A stretch of 64,000 nt of DNA from Thalassospira alkalitolerans (lineage in GTDB: Bacteria > Pseudomonadota > Alphaproteobacteria > Rhodospirillales > Thalassospiraceae). A program made the translations under genes and the position numbers. The notes beneath the pieces are model-generated. The model saw nothing but the letters and a program-made list of their open reading frames with translations, had not been told where the DNA came from and ran no database searches. Position 1 is the first letter of the stretch; every line of letters begins with the position of its first letter. Location of the stretch: contig NZ_JFKB01000013.1 of assembly GCF_002115745.1 (NCBI RefSeq), positions 1-64,000 of the forward strand. Direction: 5' to 3'. Positions 25,936 to 34,694 of this stretch are shown one piece after another.

Positions 25936-26973
25936 TTAACTCACCGCACGATACAGACAGGTAATGTTGCTACCTTGTCGGGCAAAGAACGTGGCCTGAT
26001 GTTTCAGGCGTTCACGCGCATCATCGTCAATATCGGCGGTATCGTCAGTTTCAAGTTCAATCACCGTGGCATCGCGTCTGGCAAGGCCAAGGATATCAGG
26101 CGCAATGCCCGGCATGTGGAAAATGATATCTGATGTTTCGATGGCACGCGCAATGCCGTGTGCTAGGTCAAAGGCATTATCGACCTTGATATCGGCATGC
26201 AGGATTTGACCACCGGGCACGGTTGCGGCACTGCCTTCGGGGATAAAGCGCGTCAGGGCGGCGTCGATATCGCCGGGGGTGCTTTGGGTCAGATGGGTGT
26301 CTTGTAATCCGTTCTGGAAAAAGTGGGTCCAGAAACGCTGACGTGCGACATTGTCGGGCAGATGGGCCGCCACCCGCTTGCGAGCACTGCGCGCAAGGCT
26401 TGCCAGTTGTGCCATCGAGGCAGGCAGGGTGGTTTCAAGGCGCTGGCGAATGATGCGCGCCAATGCGGGGGCACAGCCACCGGTCGAAATCGTGACCATC
26501 ACCGGCGCACGATCAAGGATTGCCGGAACGATGAAATCGCAATGGTCGGTTTTATCGACAACGTTTAACAAGATATTGCGGGGTTTGGTCGCTGCCTTTA
26601 CCCGGCGTGTCAGATGCATGTCATCTGTGGCATCAAAAACCATCACCGCCCCGTTCAGCATGGTATCGACAAAGGGGGCGGGTTCCCAGTGGATGGTTCC
26701 GCCGTTATGCATGGTGGCGATATCGCTGCATATTTCGGGGGAAATAACCGTTATATCGGCCTGGCTTCGCACCAGAAGGCGAAGTTTTCCCGCCGCAACT
26801 TCGCCGCCACCAAGAACAACCACCTTTTTGCCGGTAACATTGATAAAGGCCGGAAAATAGGGAAAGGTTTCCTTTGCCTTTGCATTCAATGGCAGTTGAT
26901 CAGCAGAAATGTCTGCCGGGTTCGGATCTATTGGTTTGTGCGCGCTATTCTGCGGCGCGTGGTAATGCGTCAT
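25936..26973 (-). CDS. siroheme synthase, CysG N-terminal type with a degenerate methyltransferase tail
   Basis: Makes siroheme, the prosthetic group of nitrite and sulfite reductase, from precorrin-2 (dehydrogenation and iron insertion). 345 residues from the ATG at 26973 (GGAG ahead; overlaps the nasA end by 29 bases). Residues about 38-235 form the CysG-A domain: FPAFINVTGKKVVVLGGGEV (NAD site), ILLNVVDKTDHCDFIVPAIL and ISTGGCAPALARIIRQRLE. Residues about 255-345 align by eye with the first part of the SUMT methyltransferase domain (SDIIFHMPGIAPDILGLARR against the ADxVxYDRLV..ILxLxRRDA pattern), but the GAGPGD loop, the KGGDPF motif and the whole second lobe are missing. SUMT activity must therefore come from another gene. 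Last gene of the nirBD-nasA operon. Confidence 0.85.
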   Translation of the reverse strand: MTHYHAPQNSAHKPIDPNPADISADQLPLNAKAKETFPYFPAFINVTGKKVVVLGGGEVAAGKLRLLVRSQADITVISPEICSDIATMHNGGTIHWEPAPFVDTMLNGAVMVFDATDDMHLTRRVKAATKPRNILLNVVDKTDHCDFIVPAILDRAPVMVTISTGGCAPALARIIRQRLETTLPASMAQLASLARSARKRVAAHLPDNVARQRFWTHFFQNGLQDTHLTQSTPGDIDAALTRFIPEGSAATVPGGQILHADIKVDNAFDLAHGIARAIETSDIIFHMPGIAPDILGLARRDATVIELETDDTADIDDDARERLKHQATFFARQGSNITCLYRAVS

Positions 26974-29677
26974 CAAGAATCTCCTTGAGTTCTGACAGGC
27001 ACGATCCACATCCGGTTCCGGCCTGAAGCAGGCGTCCGATATCGGTCGTGCTGACCGCATTCTGTTCATGAATAGCACGCGTGATCGCCGCCAGCCCGAC
27101 CGAGAAACACGAACAGATCAATCGATCATTGATTGCCCGGGCATCGGGCATGCGGCCAGCCAAAAGCGCAATGCGTTCCGGGCCGCTGATCGCATCAGTA
27201 CCCAGCAATCCCGATATCCAGTCCCGGCCAAGTGCCGGGCGATCCGGGCCGACAAAAAGCGCCCCGGTGATACGATCCTTGCGCATGCGGGCATAGCGAT
27301 GAACGCCTTTTTTCCCGTCATTGTATTCAATGATCTGTTCGGGACCGGCGTCGCTGTCTGAATTGGCGGCAACGGGCAGCATTGATTTGAACAGACAGGG
27401 TTGATCGCCTGCGATTTCATAAATCATGCAACCCGGGCCGGTTGCCGCCACCCAATAGGGCTGATTGGAAAGATCAACCGGCGTATTGGAAAACAGCAAT
27501 CCCTGCCAAAGCGGTTCAAACGGTTCAACCGAAACCGGGATATATTTGCTTTCGGGCTGGCCTGAATATGGATCAACATTGGCCGGTAATAATCGACCAA
27601 TCCCGCCAGCCGATGAAAAGACATCATTCCAGTGCATTGGCATAAAGACGTCGCCGGGTGCCTGGGCATCGGATATCGATACCCGCATCAATGCCGTTCC
27701 CTGCGGGCTTTTGATCCGTGCAAGCCCACCATCGATAAGCTTGTATCGTTTTGCATCACAGATGTTGAGTTCAAGTAACGGTTCGGGGCGGTGGGCCGAA
27801 AGCCGTGCCGCCGTGCCGGTGCGGGTCATCGTGTGCCATTGATCGCGATACCGCCCGCTGTTCGCGACCAGCGGAAATTCCTTGTTGGTCTGCGAAAGTG
27901 GTGCGGTCTGTTGTACCGCCAGCATGCGCGCGCGGCCATTTGATGTGGTAAAGATGCCATTGCCATAAAGGCGTTCTGCACCACCCGCAGGCTGGTTTTT
28001 GCGGGATGCAGGCCATTGGAACGGTGTCATTGCGTCATAGGCCGGTTTCTTTGCCTTGTGCCATTGTCCGATGTCAAAGGCCCGCAGGCCTTCGTTTTCG
28101 AATTCTGACAGAGCGGCATGTTCGGCAAAAATTTCGGCCGGGTCATGGTATTTGAACGCCTTGCCATATCCCATGGCCTGCGCGATCTGGGTCATGATCC
28201 ACCAATCGGGTTTGGCATCCCCCTGAAGGTCGCGGAACGGGCGCTGGCGCGAAATGCAGCGTTCAGAATTGGTTACCGTGCCGGATTTCTCGGCCCAGCC
28301 CGCGGCGGGCAATTTGATATGGGCATAGCGCAGCGTGTCGGTATCGTTGACCGTATCGGAAACAATGACAAGCGGGCACCGCGACAGGGCAAGACGCACT
28401 CGGTCCGCATCCGGCATGCTGACGGCGGGATTGGTCGCCATGACCCAGACGGCTTTGATCTTGCCGGTTTCAATGGCGCGGAACATATCGACGGCCTTGT
28501 ATCCTTCGCCCGGTTCAAGAATGTCGGATTTCCAAAATCGTTTGACCCTGTCAACATCGTTAACATCGTTCGGGTCCATGTGGGCGGCAAGCTGATTGGC
28601 AAGGCCGCCAACTTCGCGCCCGCCCATGGCATTTGGCTGTCCGGTGACGGAAAACGGGCTTGATCCCGGTTTGCCGACCCGTCCGGTTGCCAGATGGGTG
28701 TTGATGATTGCATTGACCTTGTCCGAGCCGCTGCTGGACTGGTTCACGCCTTGTGAAAACACCGTGACGGTGCGATCAAACGCGGCAAACCAGCCAAAGA
28801 ACGTTTCCAGTTTCCCCAGACCCGAGCCATCTTCATTACTGTGCTCGTTGATCCCGGCAGGGTAATCGAGGCCGCATTTTTTTGCAGTGCTTGCTATATC
28901 GGGGCAATCGGCACGGGCTTCTGCGACGGCTGCTTCATAGCCACTGACGTGGCGGGCGATATATTTAAGGTCGGTGTGGCCATTTTGATCAAGCCAAGCC
29001 AGCAACCCGTTAAACAGGGCAACGTCGCTGCCCGGTTTGATCGGCAGATGCAGATCGGCGATATCACAACTTGCCGTCTTGCGCGGATCGATTACGACGA
29101 TTTTGGTGCCGTGCTTTTCCTTGGCCATGCGTAAACGCTGGTTCAATACCGGGTGGCACCATGCAAGGTTTGATCCGGTCAATATGACAAGATCGGCAAT
29201 TTCAAGGTCTTCGTAGCAACCCGGAACAACATCCGCGCCAAAGGCGCGTTTGTGGCCAACCACGGTTGATGCCATGCAAAGCCGCGAATTGGTATCGATA
29301 TGGGGCGACCCGATAAAGCCTTTGATCAGCTTGTTGGCGATATAATAATCTTCGGTCAACAGCTGACCTGAGACATAAAACGCCACCGATTTTGGCCCGT
29401 GTTGTTCAATGGTAGCGCGCAGACGGTCCGCGGTTTCGCGTGTCGCGGTCGGCCAGTCGACGGTTTTGCCGTCGACTTCGGGTTTTAGCAGGCGAAAATC
29501 GCGGTTCATTTCCGCCGTAATGGTGTCGATCAATGCCGCACCCTTGGAACAAATGCGCCCCAAATTGGCCGGGTGATCTGGATCGCCGCCAACAGCCCAG
29601 CCATCGCGTGCCGGTGACACGATCAAGCCACAGCCAACCCCGCAATAGGGACAAGTGGTTTTAACCTCACCCCGCAT
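26945..29677 (-). CDS. nasA: assimilatory nitrate reductase, catalytic subunit
   Basis: Cytoplasmic Mo-bisMGD enzyme (910 residues) that reduces nitrate to nitrite. An N-terminal [4Fe-4S] site CPYCGVGCGLIV (9-20, last Cys near GRICSKG) is followed by the molybdopterin oxidoreductase domain, with SGQLLTEDYYIANKLIKGF and GSNLAWCHPVL, and the dinucleotide-binding domain with NSGRYRDQWHTMTRTG. The C-terminal BFD-like [2Fe-2S] domain (about 853-895) has CSCFSVG and GTGCGSC, which accept electrons. This C-terminal domain is usual in NasA of alpha- and gammaproteobacteria. The start overlaps the end of nirD by 11 bases, indicating coupled translation. Cotranscribed with nirB. Confidence 0.95.
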   Translation of the reverse strand: MRGEVKTTCPYCGVGCGLIVSPARDGWAVGGDPDHPANLGRICSKGAALIDTITAEMNRDFRLLKPEVDGKTVDWPTATRETADRLRATIEQHGPKSVAFYVSGQLLTEDYYIANKLIKGFIGSPHIDTNSRLCMASTVVGHKRAFGADVVPGCYEDLEIADLVILTGSNLAWCHPVLNQRLRMAKEKHGTKIVVIDPRKTASCDIADLHLPIKPGSDVALFNGLLAWLDQNGHTDLKYIARHVSGYEAAVAEARADCPDIASTAKKCGLDYPAGINEHSNEDGSGLGKLETFFGWFAAFDRTVTVFSQGVNQSSSGSDKVNAIINTHLATGRVGKPGSSPFSVTGQPNAMGGREVGGLANQLAAHMDPNDVNDVDRVKRFWKSDILEPGEGYKAVDMFRAIETGKIKAVWVMATNPAVSMPDADRVRLALSRCPLVIVSDTVNDTDTLRYAHIKLPAAGWAEKSGTVTNSERCISRQRPFRDLQGDAKPDWWIMTQIAQAMGYGKAFKYHDPAEIFAEHAALSEFENEGLRAFDIGQWHKAKKPAYDAMTPFQWPASRKNQPAGGAERLYGNGIFTTSNGRARMLAVQQTAPLSQTNKEFPLVANSGRYRDQWHTMTRTGTAARLSAHRPEPLLELNICDAKRYKLIDGGLARIKSPQGTALMRVSISDAQAPGDVFMPMHWNDVFSSAGGIGRLLPANVDPYSGQPESKYIPVSVEPFEPLWQGLLFSNTPVDLSNQPYWVAATGPGCMIYEIAGDQPCLFKSMLPVAANSDSDAGPEQIIEYNDGKKGVHRYARMRKDRITGALFVGPDRPALGRDWISGLLGTDAISGPERIALLAGRMPDARAINDRLICSCFSVGLAAITRAIHEQNAVSTTDIGRLLQAGTGCGSCLSELKEILDDALPRAAE

Positions 29678-30017
29678 GGCGCAATCCGATTTGTTCGGCC
29701 GTCAGTCCAACATGAACCGAGCCGTCAATCAGACGAATTTCAACTTTGGCCGCGCATCCGTCATCAAGGCCCTGTGCCTCGCCGGTTTCTAGCGAGAACA
29801 CCATGTTATGAAGCGGGCAGGTCACGAAATGACCATGAACAATCCCCTGTGCAAGCGGGCCATCCTTGTGCGGGCAACGATCCAGCAAGGCAAAGACCTG
29901 ATCATCAAGGGTTTTGAAAATCGCAATGCGGTCGGTTTCTGTTTGCAAGGTGCGTGCACCTTGGCGCGGGATATTGGCGATTGGTCCGACATTTACCCAG
30001 TTTACGATATGTGTCAT
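29667..30017 (-). CDS. nirD: nitrite reductase small subunit
   Basis: 116 residues, a Rieske-type [2Fe-2S] protein and partner of NirB. The cluster motifs are Cys48-Pro-His50 (CPHKDGPLAQG) and Cys67-x2-His70 (CPLHNMVF). In assimilatory NAD(P)H nitrite reductases this small subunit supports electron transfer to the siroheme subunit. It lies between nirB (5 bases away) and nasA (overlapping). Confidence 0.94.
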   Translation of the reverse strand: MTHIVNWVNVGPIANIPRQGARTLQTETDRIAIFKTLDDQVFALLDRCPHKDGPLAQGIVHGHFVTCPLHNMVFSLETGEAQGLDDGCAAKVEIRLIDGSVHVGLTAEQIGLRHAG

Positions 30018-30022
30018 TGCCG

Positions 30023-32491
30023 TTACTCCGCCGCGACCAGGGAAAGGGATTTGAATTCATGCGCATCAACGGCCTTGCTGGCGCGTTCTGCCCATGGATC
30101 AATCTGTGCTGTTTTCTGGCTTTCGATAAACCGGTTAAACAGGGCGACACGGTTTTGCGCATCATCCACCACACGTTCCTGAACGTGTTTCAAACCAATC
30201 CGTTCGATCCAAGGTGCTGTGCGTTCAAGATAACGCGCTTCTTCGCGGTAAAGCTGGATAAAGGCACCGCAATATTCCTTGACCTCGTCACCGGTTGTGA
30301 CCTTGCATAAAAGCTCGGTGCCGCGCAGATGAATGCCGCCATTCCCGCCGACATGCAGATCCCATCCGCCATCGGTTGCGATGATGCCAAAGTCCTTGAT
30401 CGTGGCTTCGGCGCAGTTGCGCGGGCATCCTGAGACCGCCATCTTGAATTTGTGCGGCATCCAGGAGCCCCATGTCATTTTTTCAAGTTCGACCCCCATG
30501 CTCAGCGACATTTGGGTGCCGAACCGGCACCATTCTTGCCCGACACAGGTTTTGACCGTGCGCAATGACTTGCCATAGGCGTGACCCGAAACCATCCCGG
30601 CCGCGTTCAAATCGGCCCAGACACCCGGAAGATCTTCTTTTTTAACGCCCAAAAGGTCAATACGCTGACCGCCAGTAACCTTAACCGTCGGGATCTCGAA
30701 TTTGTCGGCAACATCGGCAATGGCGCGCAATTCACGCGGATTGGTCAAACCACCCCACATACGCGGGACCACGGAATAGGTGCCGTCTTTTTGGATGTTG
30801 GCGTGAACACGTTCATTGATAAAGCGCGATGCGCCATGATCGGCATATTCATTGGGCCATGCTGCCAACAGGTAATAGTTCAATGCCGGACGGCAAATAT
30901 GGCAACCATCCGATGATTTCCATTCCAGTTCCTGCATCACGGCGGGCATGGATTTCATATCCTTGGCCTTGATCAGGCGTCGGACACTGTCATGATCGTG
31001 ATCGGTGCAGGTACAGATCGGTTTGACAGCCGCAACTTCGTAATCACCGCCAAGCGTTGCGGCCAGAAGGTTTTCAACCAGCCCCGAACAGGAACCGCAT
31101 GATGCGGATGCTTTGGTGTGTCCCTTGACCTCGTCAAGCGTGGTCAGGCCCTTTTCGGTGATGGCCGATACGATGGTTCCTTTGCAAATGCCGTTGCAGC
31201 CACAAATCTCTGCGTCATCTGGCAGGGCGGCAACGGCATCAAGCGGGTTTCCAGCGGCACCTCCGGCAAAAGCCTGGCCAAAGGCAAGGGTATCGCGCAG
31301 TTCGGTAACGTCCTGACCATCCTTGATTAACTGGAAATACCAGCCGCCATCGGATGTGTCGCCATAAAGGACCGCACCTTTGATCTTGCCGTCTTCCAGA
31401 ACGATGCGTTTGTAAACGCCACGCCCGGCATCGCGGAACACGATTTCCTCGGTCTCGCCGCCGCCGGAAAAATCACCGGCGGAAAAGACGTCAACACCGG
31501 TGACTTTTAGTTTGGTCGATGTGACCGAACCGGCATAGCCATCGGTCTGGATTTCAGCCAGATGATCCGCACAGGATTTTGCCATTTCAAACAGTGGGGC
31601 GACAAGGCCATAGCACTGGCCGCGATGCTGTACGCATTCGCCAACGGCGAAAACGTCGGGATCGCTGGTGGTCATAACGTCGTCAACAACAATGCCGCGT
31701 TCAACGGTAAGGCCGGCATCGGCGCCAAGGCGTCCGTTCGGACGGATGCCAACGGCCATAACCACCAGATCAGCCGGGATCATGCGCCCGTCTTTTAAAC
31801 GAACACCTGTGACGCACTCCGTACCTATGATTTCGGCGGTATCGGCCTCGGTAATTACATCAATACCGCGACGGCCAAGTTCCTGCGCCAGAAGATAGCC
31901 CGCCGATGGATCAAGCTGGCGTTCCATGACATGACCGGCAAGATGAAGAACCGTCACCGTCATGCCGCGTGCTTGCAGGCCAACGGCAGCTTCAAGGCCC
32001 AAAAGCCCGCCGCCGATAACCACTGCAGGGCCACCATTTTCGGCGACTTTCAGCATGATATCGACATCATCAACGTCGCGGAACGTCACAACACCGGAAA
32101 GTTTGTAACCGGGAACCGGGATGATGATCGGGTCGGAACCAGTGGCGAGCAAAAGCTGGTCATAGGCCGTCTCAGAACCGCTTTTGGATACGACAACTTT
32201 GCGGTCGCGATCGATTTTGATCACAGGATCGCCAGAAAACAGGTGAATGCGGTTTTCCTGATACCATTCGTGCGTGTTGATGACGATATCGTCAAATTCC
32301 TTTTCGCCCGACAGAAGCGGCGAAAGCATGATGCGATTGTAATTAACACGGGGTTCTGCGCCGAAAACGGTGATCTCGTATTTATCCGGAGCGCGACCGA
32401 GGATTTCCTCGACGGTGCGCATGCCGGCCATGCCGTTGCCGATAACGACAAGACGGGGTTTTTTGGTAAGTGCAGCAGGGACGTGGTTCAT
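30023..32491 (-). CDS. nirB: nitrite reductase [NAD(P)H], large subunit
   Basis: 822 residues; reduces nitrite to ammonium in the cytoplasm. An FAD/NAD(P)H domain (about 8-320) has VVIGNGMAGMRTVEEIL at the start and LLATGSDPIIIP. Two BFD-like [2Fe-2S] segments follow (about 430-480, CGCNGICKGTI and ASCGSCSGLVENLL). The siroheme/[4Fe-4S] domain has TCVGQEWCRFGTQ (about 645-657) and SGCPRNCAEATIKD (about 686-699), the four Cys that bind cluster and siroheme. First gene of nirB-nirD-nasA-siroheme synthase. Its leader (32492-32668) carries an ANTAR-type hairpin and a terminator, so expression should need NasT antitermination. Confidence 0.96.
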   Translation of the reverse strand: MNHVPAALTKKPRLVVIGNGMAGMRTVEEILGRAPDKYEITVFGAEPRVNYNRIMLSPLLSGEKEFDDIVINTHEWYQENRIHLFSGDPVIKIDRDRKVVVSKSGSETAYDQLLLATGSDPIIIPVPGYKLSGVVTFRDVDDVDIMLKVAENGGPAVVIGGGLLGLEAAVGLQARGMTVTVLHLAGHVMERQLDPSAGYLLAQELGRRGIDVITEADTAEIIGTECVTGVRLKDGRMIPADLVVMAVGIRPNGRLGADAGLTVERGIVVDDVMTTSDPDVFAVGECVQHRGQCYGLVAPLFEMAKSCADHLAEIQTDGYAGSVTSTKLKVTGVDVFSAGDFSGGGETEEIVFRDAGRGVYKRIVLEDGKIKGAVLYGDTSDGGWYFQLIKDGQDVTELRDTLAFGQAFAGGAAGNPLDAVAALPDDAEICGCNGICKGTIVSAITEKGLTTLDEVKGHTKASASCGSCSGLVENLLAATLGGDYEVAAVKPICTCTDHDHDSVRRLIKAKDMKSMPAVMQELEWKSSDGCHICRPALNYYLLAAWPNEYADHGASRFINERVHANIQKDGTYSVVPRMWGGLTNPRELRAIADVADKFEIPTVKVTGGQRIDLLGVKKEDLPGVWADLNAAGMVSGHAYGKSLRTVKTCVGQEWCRFGTQMSLSMGVELEKMTWGSWMPHKFKMAVSGCPRNCAEATIKDFGIIATDGGWDLHVGGNGGIHLRGTELLCKVTTGDEVKEYCGAFIQLYREEARYLERTAPWIERIGLKHVQERVVDDAQNRVALFNRFIESQKTAQIDPWAERASKAVDAHEFKSLSLVAAE

Positions 32492-32527
32492 TTGTCTCTG
32501 GCTCCTGGTCGCGGGAAGCGAAATGGC

Positions 32528-32582
32528 AAAAAAAAACGCCCGATGCGCACTGCCTTACAAAAAAGCAATCTCGCAACGGACG
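32528..32582 (-). terminator. attenuator terminator in the nirB leader
   Basis: On the minus strand CGTCCGTTGCG pairs with CGCATCGGGCG (one mismatch, one G-T pair) and is followed by nine T. It stands about 37 bases before the nirB start codon and just after the hairpin with the AATGGC loop, the order expected of an ANTAR-controlled attenuator. Confidence 0.75.
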
Positions 32583-32594
32583 TCGTTATCCGGT

Positions 32595-32612
32595 GAACCC
32601 GCCATTGGATTC
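32595..32612 (-). promoter_or_regulatory. ANTAR-type hairpin (NasT target) in the nirB leader
   Basis: GAATCC and GGGTTC form a six-pair stem around the hexaloop AATGGC (A at 1, G at 4). The same hexaloop with a different but pairing stem is found before nrtA. A smaller hairpin (GGC/GCC around AGAAAT, 32626-32637) 13 bases upstream may be the first of the usual two; its loop fits less well. Confidence 0.75.
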
Positions 32613-32678
32613 TATATATAGATTTGGCATTTCTGCCGGTGCAGCAGGCGACCTTGCCCGCGCTCTTGCCTTTTACTA

Positions 32679-32694
32679 TACAAGTTGCGTGCCA
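32679..32694 (-). promoter_or_regulatory. sigma-54-like promoter of nirB
   Basis: TGGCACGCAACTTGTA on the minus strand matches the -24 element fully and the -12 element in TTG with T in place of C. The predicted start is near 32668, about 175 bases ahead of the nirB ATG, giving a leader that contains the hairpins and the terminator. Confidence 0.6.
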
Positions 32695-33210
32695 GAATTG
32701 CGGCGTGGTGCGGAAAACTTTCAAGTCCCTGATTTTGAACCGGATTTCCAATGGTGAAATCTGCACGTAAATTATGTGTGATCATTTATTGATTAAAAAA
32801 TATACACACAAGGGGCGTGGGGATTAAAAAATGAACAAAATATCGGTTTGTATCGGTTGTTAAGTTTGCGTTTGTGCACCTGCGGTTGCGGAAAATCTCG
32901 TTATTTCAGGTGATTACTTGAAAAATTCCGCGGTGCGAAAAATTGGCGCACCGTTTGCACCTGTCCATAGTTAAGTGAGCTGTCTCTTTTGGGCAGACCC
33001 AATGATGGGTGTCTTGCTGTTCTTCGTCCAATGGCGGGCGATCAGACGTTTGATCCTGGCGCATCGCAAAGGTGCAGCCTTGATCGTATCGAATGACGGG
33101 CCGCCAGCGCAATCCAACTGATGAAGCGTGCGGTCCGTGGGGAATAACCGTCGGTCGCAACACTTGGGAAACTTTACGTTCGCACGACCCAAACGAAGGG
33201 CTTCATTGTT
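32695..33210. other. divergent control region between nirB and narK
   Basis: About 520 bases with no gene. It holds an inverted repeat CGGTGCG (32931-32937) and CGCACCG (32947-32953), nine bases apart, and AT-rich sequence around 32760-32830. The repeat could be an operator, possibly for a nitrogen regulator, but the half sites face opposite to the usual NtrC arrangement. No attenuator or T-run was found before narK. Confidence 0.4.
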
Positions 33211-34575
33211 ATGGAAATCAAGAACAAGGCGCCGCGCATCAATCTGTTCAGTCTCAAGACTGTTCAAATGCGGACATTTCATCTGACCTGGCTTGCCTTC
33301 TTTCTGTGCTTTTTTGGCTGGTTCGGTATTGCGCCGTTGATGCCGCTGGTGCGGGATGACCTTGGTCTGACCAAGGGGGAAATCGGCAATACCATTATTG
33401 CGTCTGTCGCAATTACCGTTCTTGTCCGCCTTTTGATCGGTCCGCTTTGTGACAAGATCGGGCCGCGCAAAACCTATACCGGGCTTCTTGTGATGGGGTC
33501 GCTGCCTGTCATGCTGATCGGCCTTGCCGACAGTTATGAAACCTTCCTTTTGGCGCGTCTGGCCATTGGGTCGATCGGTGCGTCATTTGTGATCACGCAG
33601 TATCATACCTCGACCATGTTTGCGCCAAATGTTGTTGGCACGGCTAATGCCACAACGGCGGGCTGGGGCAACCTTGGCGGTGGTGTGACCCAGATGGTGA
33701 TGCCATTGATCCTTGCCATGGTGCTTGGTTTCGGGGTTGTGGAAACCATGGGCTGGCGTCTGGCAATGGTTTTCCCCGGTGTGATCATGCTGGTGGTCGC
33801 TGTTCTCTACTGGTTCTTCACCACGGATGCGCCAGATGGGAACTTTGCCGACATGCGCAACAGTGGTGCGTTGCCCCCCGAAGATGACCATGCAGGCGTG
33901 ACCAAGGGAATGCTGGCTGCGGCCGGGGATTTTCGTGTTTGGGCACTGTTTCTGGTTTACGGCGCATGTTTCGGTGTTGAACTGACCATCAATAACATTG
34001 CGGCGATCTATTTCTTTGATCGGTTCGAACTGAGTTTGCAGACCGCCGGTTTGATTGCCGGGTTGTTTGGCTTGATGAATATTTTTGCCCGGACATTGGG
34101 CGGGGCGTTTTCTGACAAGTTTGCTGCCAAAAGCGGTCTGTCGGGTCGTGTGAGGTTCCTGTTCCTGACGCTGTTCATCGAAGGTATCGCGCTTGTGGCA
34201 TTTTCAATGATGGATGCATTGCTGATCGCCGTGTCGATGATGGTGGTCTTCTCGTTGTTTGTGCAGATGTCCGAGGGGGCTACCTTTGGGATTGTCCCGT
34301 TCATTAACCGAAAGGCGCTGGGCTCGGTCGCCGGTATCGTTGGTGCGGGGGGCAATGCCGGTGCAGTTGCCGCAGGCTTTTTATTCAAATCCGAGGCTTT
34401 GACCTATCAGGAAGGCCTGATGTATCTGGGCTTTGCTGTGATTATCTGTTCCTTTGCCGCCCTTGCCGTGCGTTTTTCCGAAGCAACTGTTGCCGAAGAA
34501 AAAGCGCGTTTTGAAAAGGCCATGCTGGAACGCAACGGTGCGCTTTCGGGGGCACAGGCCGTACCGGCGGAATAA
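33211..34575 (+). CDS. narK: MFS nitrate/nitrite transporter
   Basis: 454 residues, about 12 membrane helices, member of the NarK/NasA nitrate-nitrite porter family. Features: the MFS loop GPLCDKIGPRKTY between helices 2 and 3, the nitrate signature region TAGWGNLGGGVTQMVMPL in helix 5, and a second glycine-rich GGNAGAVAAGFL in helix 11. It imports nitrate or exchanges nitrite. The ATG at 33211 is preceded by GAAGGG. It is divergent from nirB and heads narK-nasT-nasS; the 119-base gap to nasT contains a GGGATGCG/CGCATCCC hairpin without a T tract. Confidence 0.93.
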   Translation: MEIKNKAPRINLFSLKTVQMRTFHLTWLAFFLCFFGWFGIAPLMPLVRDDLGLTKGEIGNTIIASVAITVLVRLLIGPLCDKIGPRKTYTGLLVMGSLPVMLIGLADSYETFLLARLAIGSIGASFVITQYHTSTMFAPNVVGTANATTAGWGNLGGGVTQMVMPLILAMVLGFGVVETMGWRLAMVFPGVIMLVVAVLYWFFTTDAPDGNFADMRNSGALPPEDDHAGVTKGMLAAAGDFRVWALFLVYGACFGVELTINNIAAIYFFDRFELSLQTAGLIAGLFGLMNIFARTLGGAFSDKFAAKSGLSGRVRFLFLTLFIEGIALVAFSMMDALLIAVSMMVVFSLFVQMSEGATFGIVPFINRKALGSVAGIVGAGGNAGAVAAGFLFKSEALTYQEGLMYLGFAVIICSFAALAVRFSEATVAEEKARFEKAMLERNGALSGAQAVPAE

Positions 34576-34694
34576 CAATTGATTTTGCCGGGATGCGGCA
34601 TTTGTCGCATCCCGCGATGGCACCGGGTCATCAAGGCCCGGGTCAAAAAAGAACAAATAGGAGAGAGACCTTGATCGTCAGGGATCTGATTTAA

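Noticed and set aside
26973-27078. Longer N-terminus for the siroheme synthase (start at 27078)
   Set aside because: It would overlap the nasA BFD domain by over 130 bases; the ATG at 26973 has a good ribosome-binding site.
33060-33210. Possible ANTAR leader in front of narK
   Set aside because: No AATGGC-type hexaloop and no stem with a T tract were found, so narK is not listed as a NasT target.
34590-34613. Hairpin GGGATGCG/CGCATCCC between narK and nasT as a terminator
   Set aside because: The stem is good, but no T residues follow, so transcription likely runs on into nasT-nasS.
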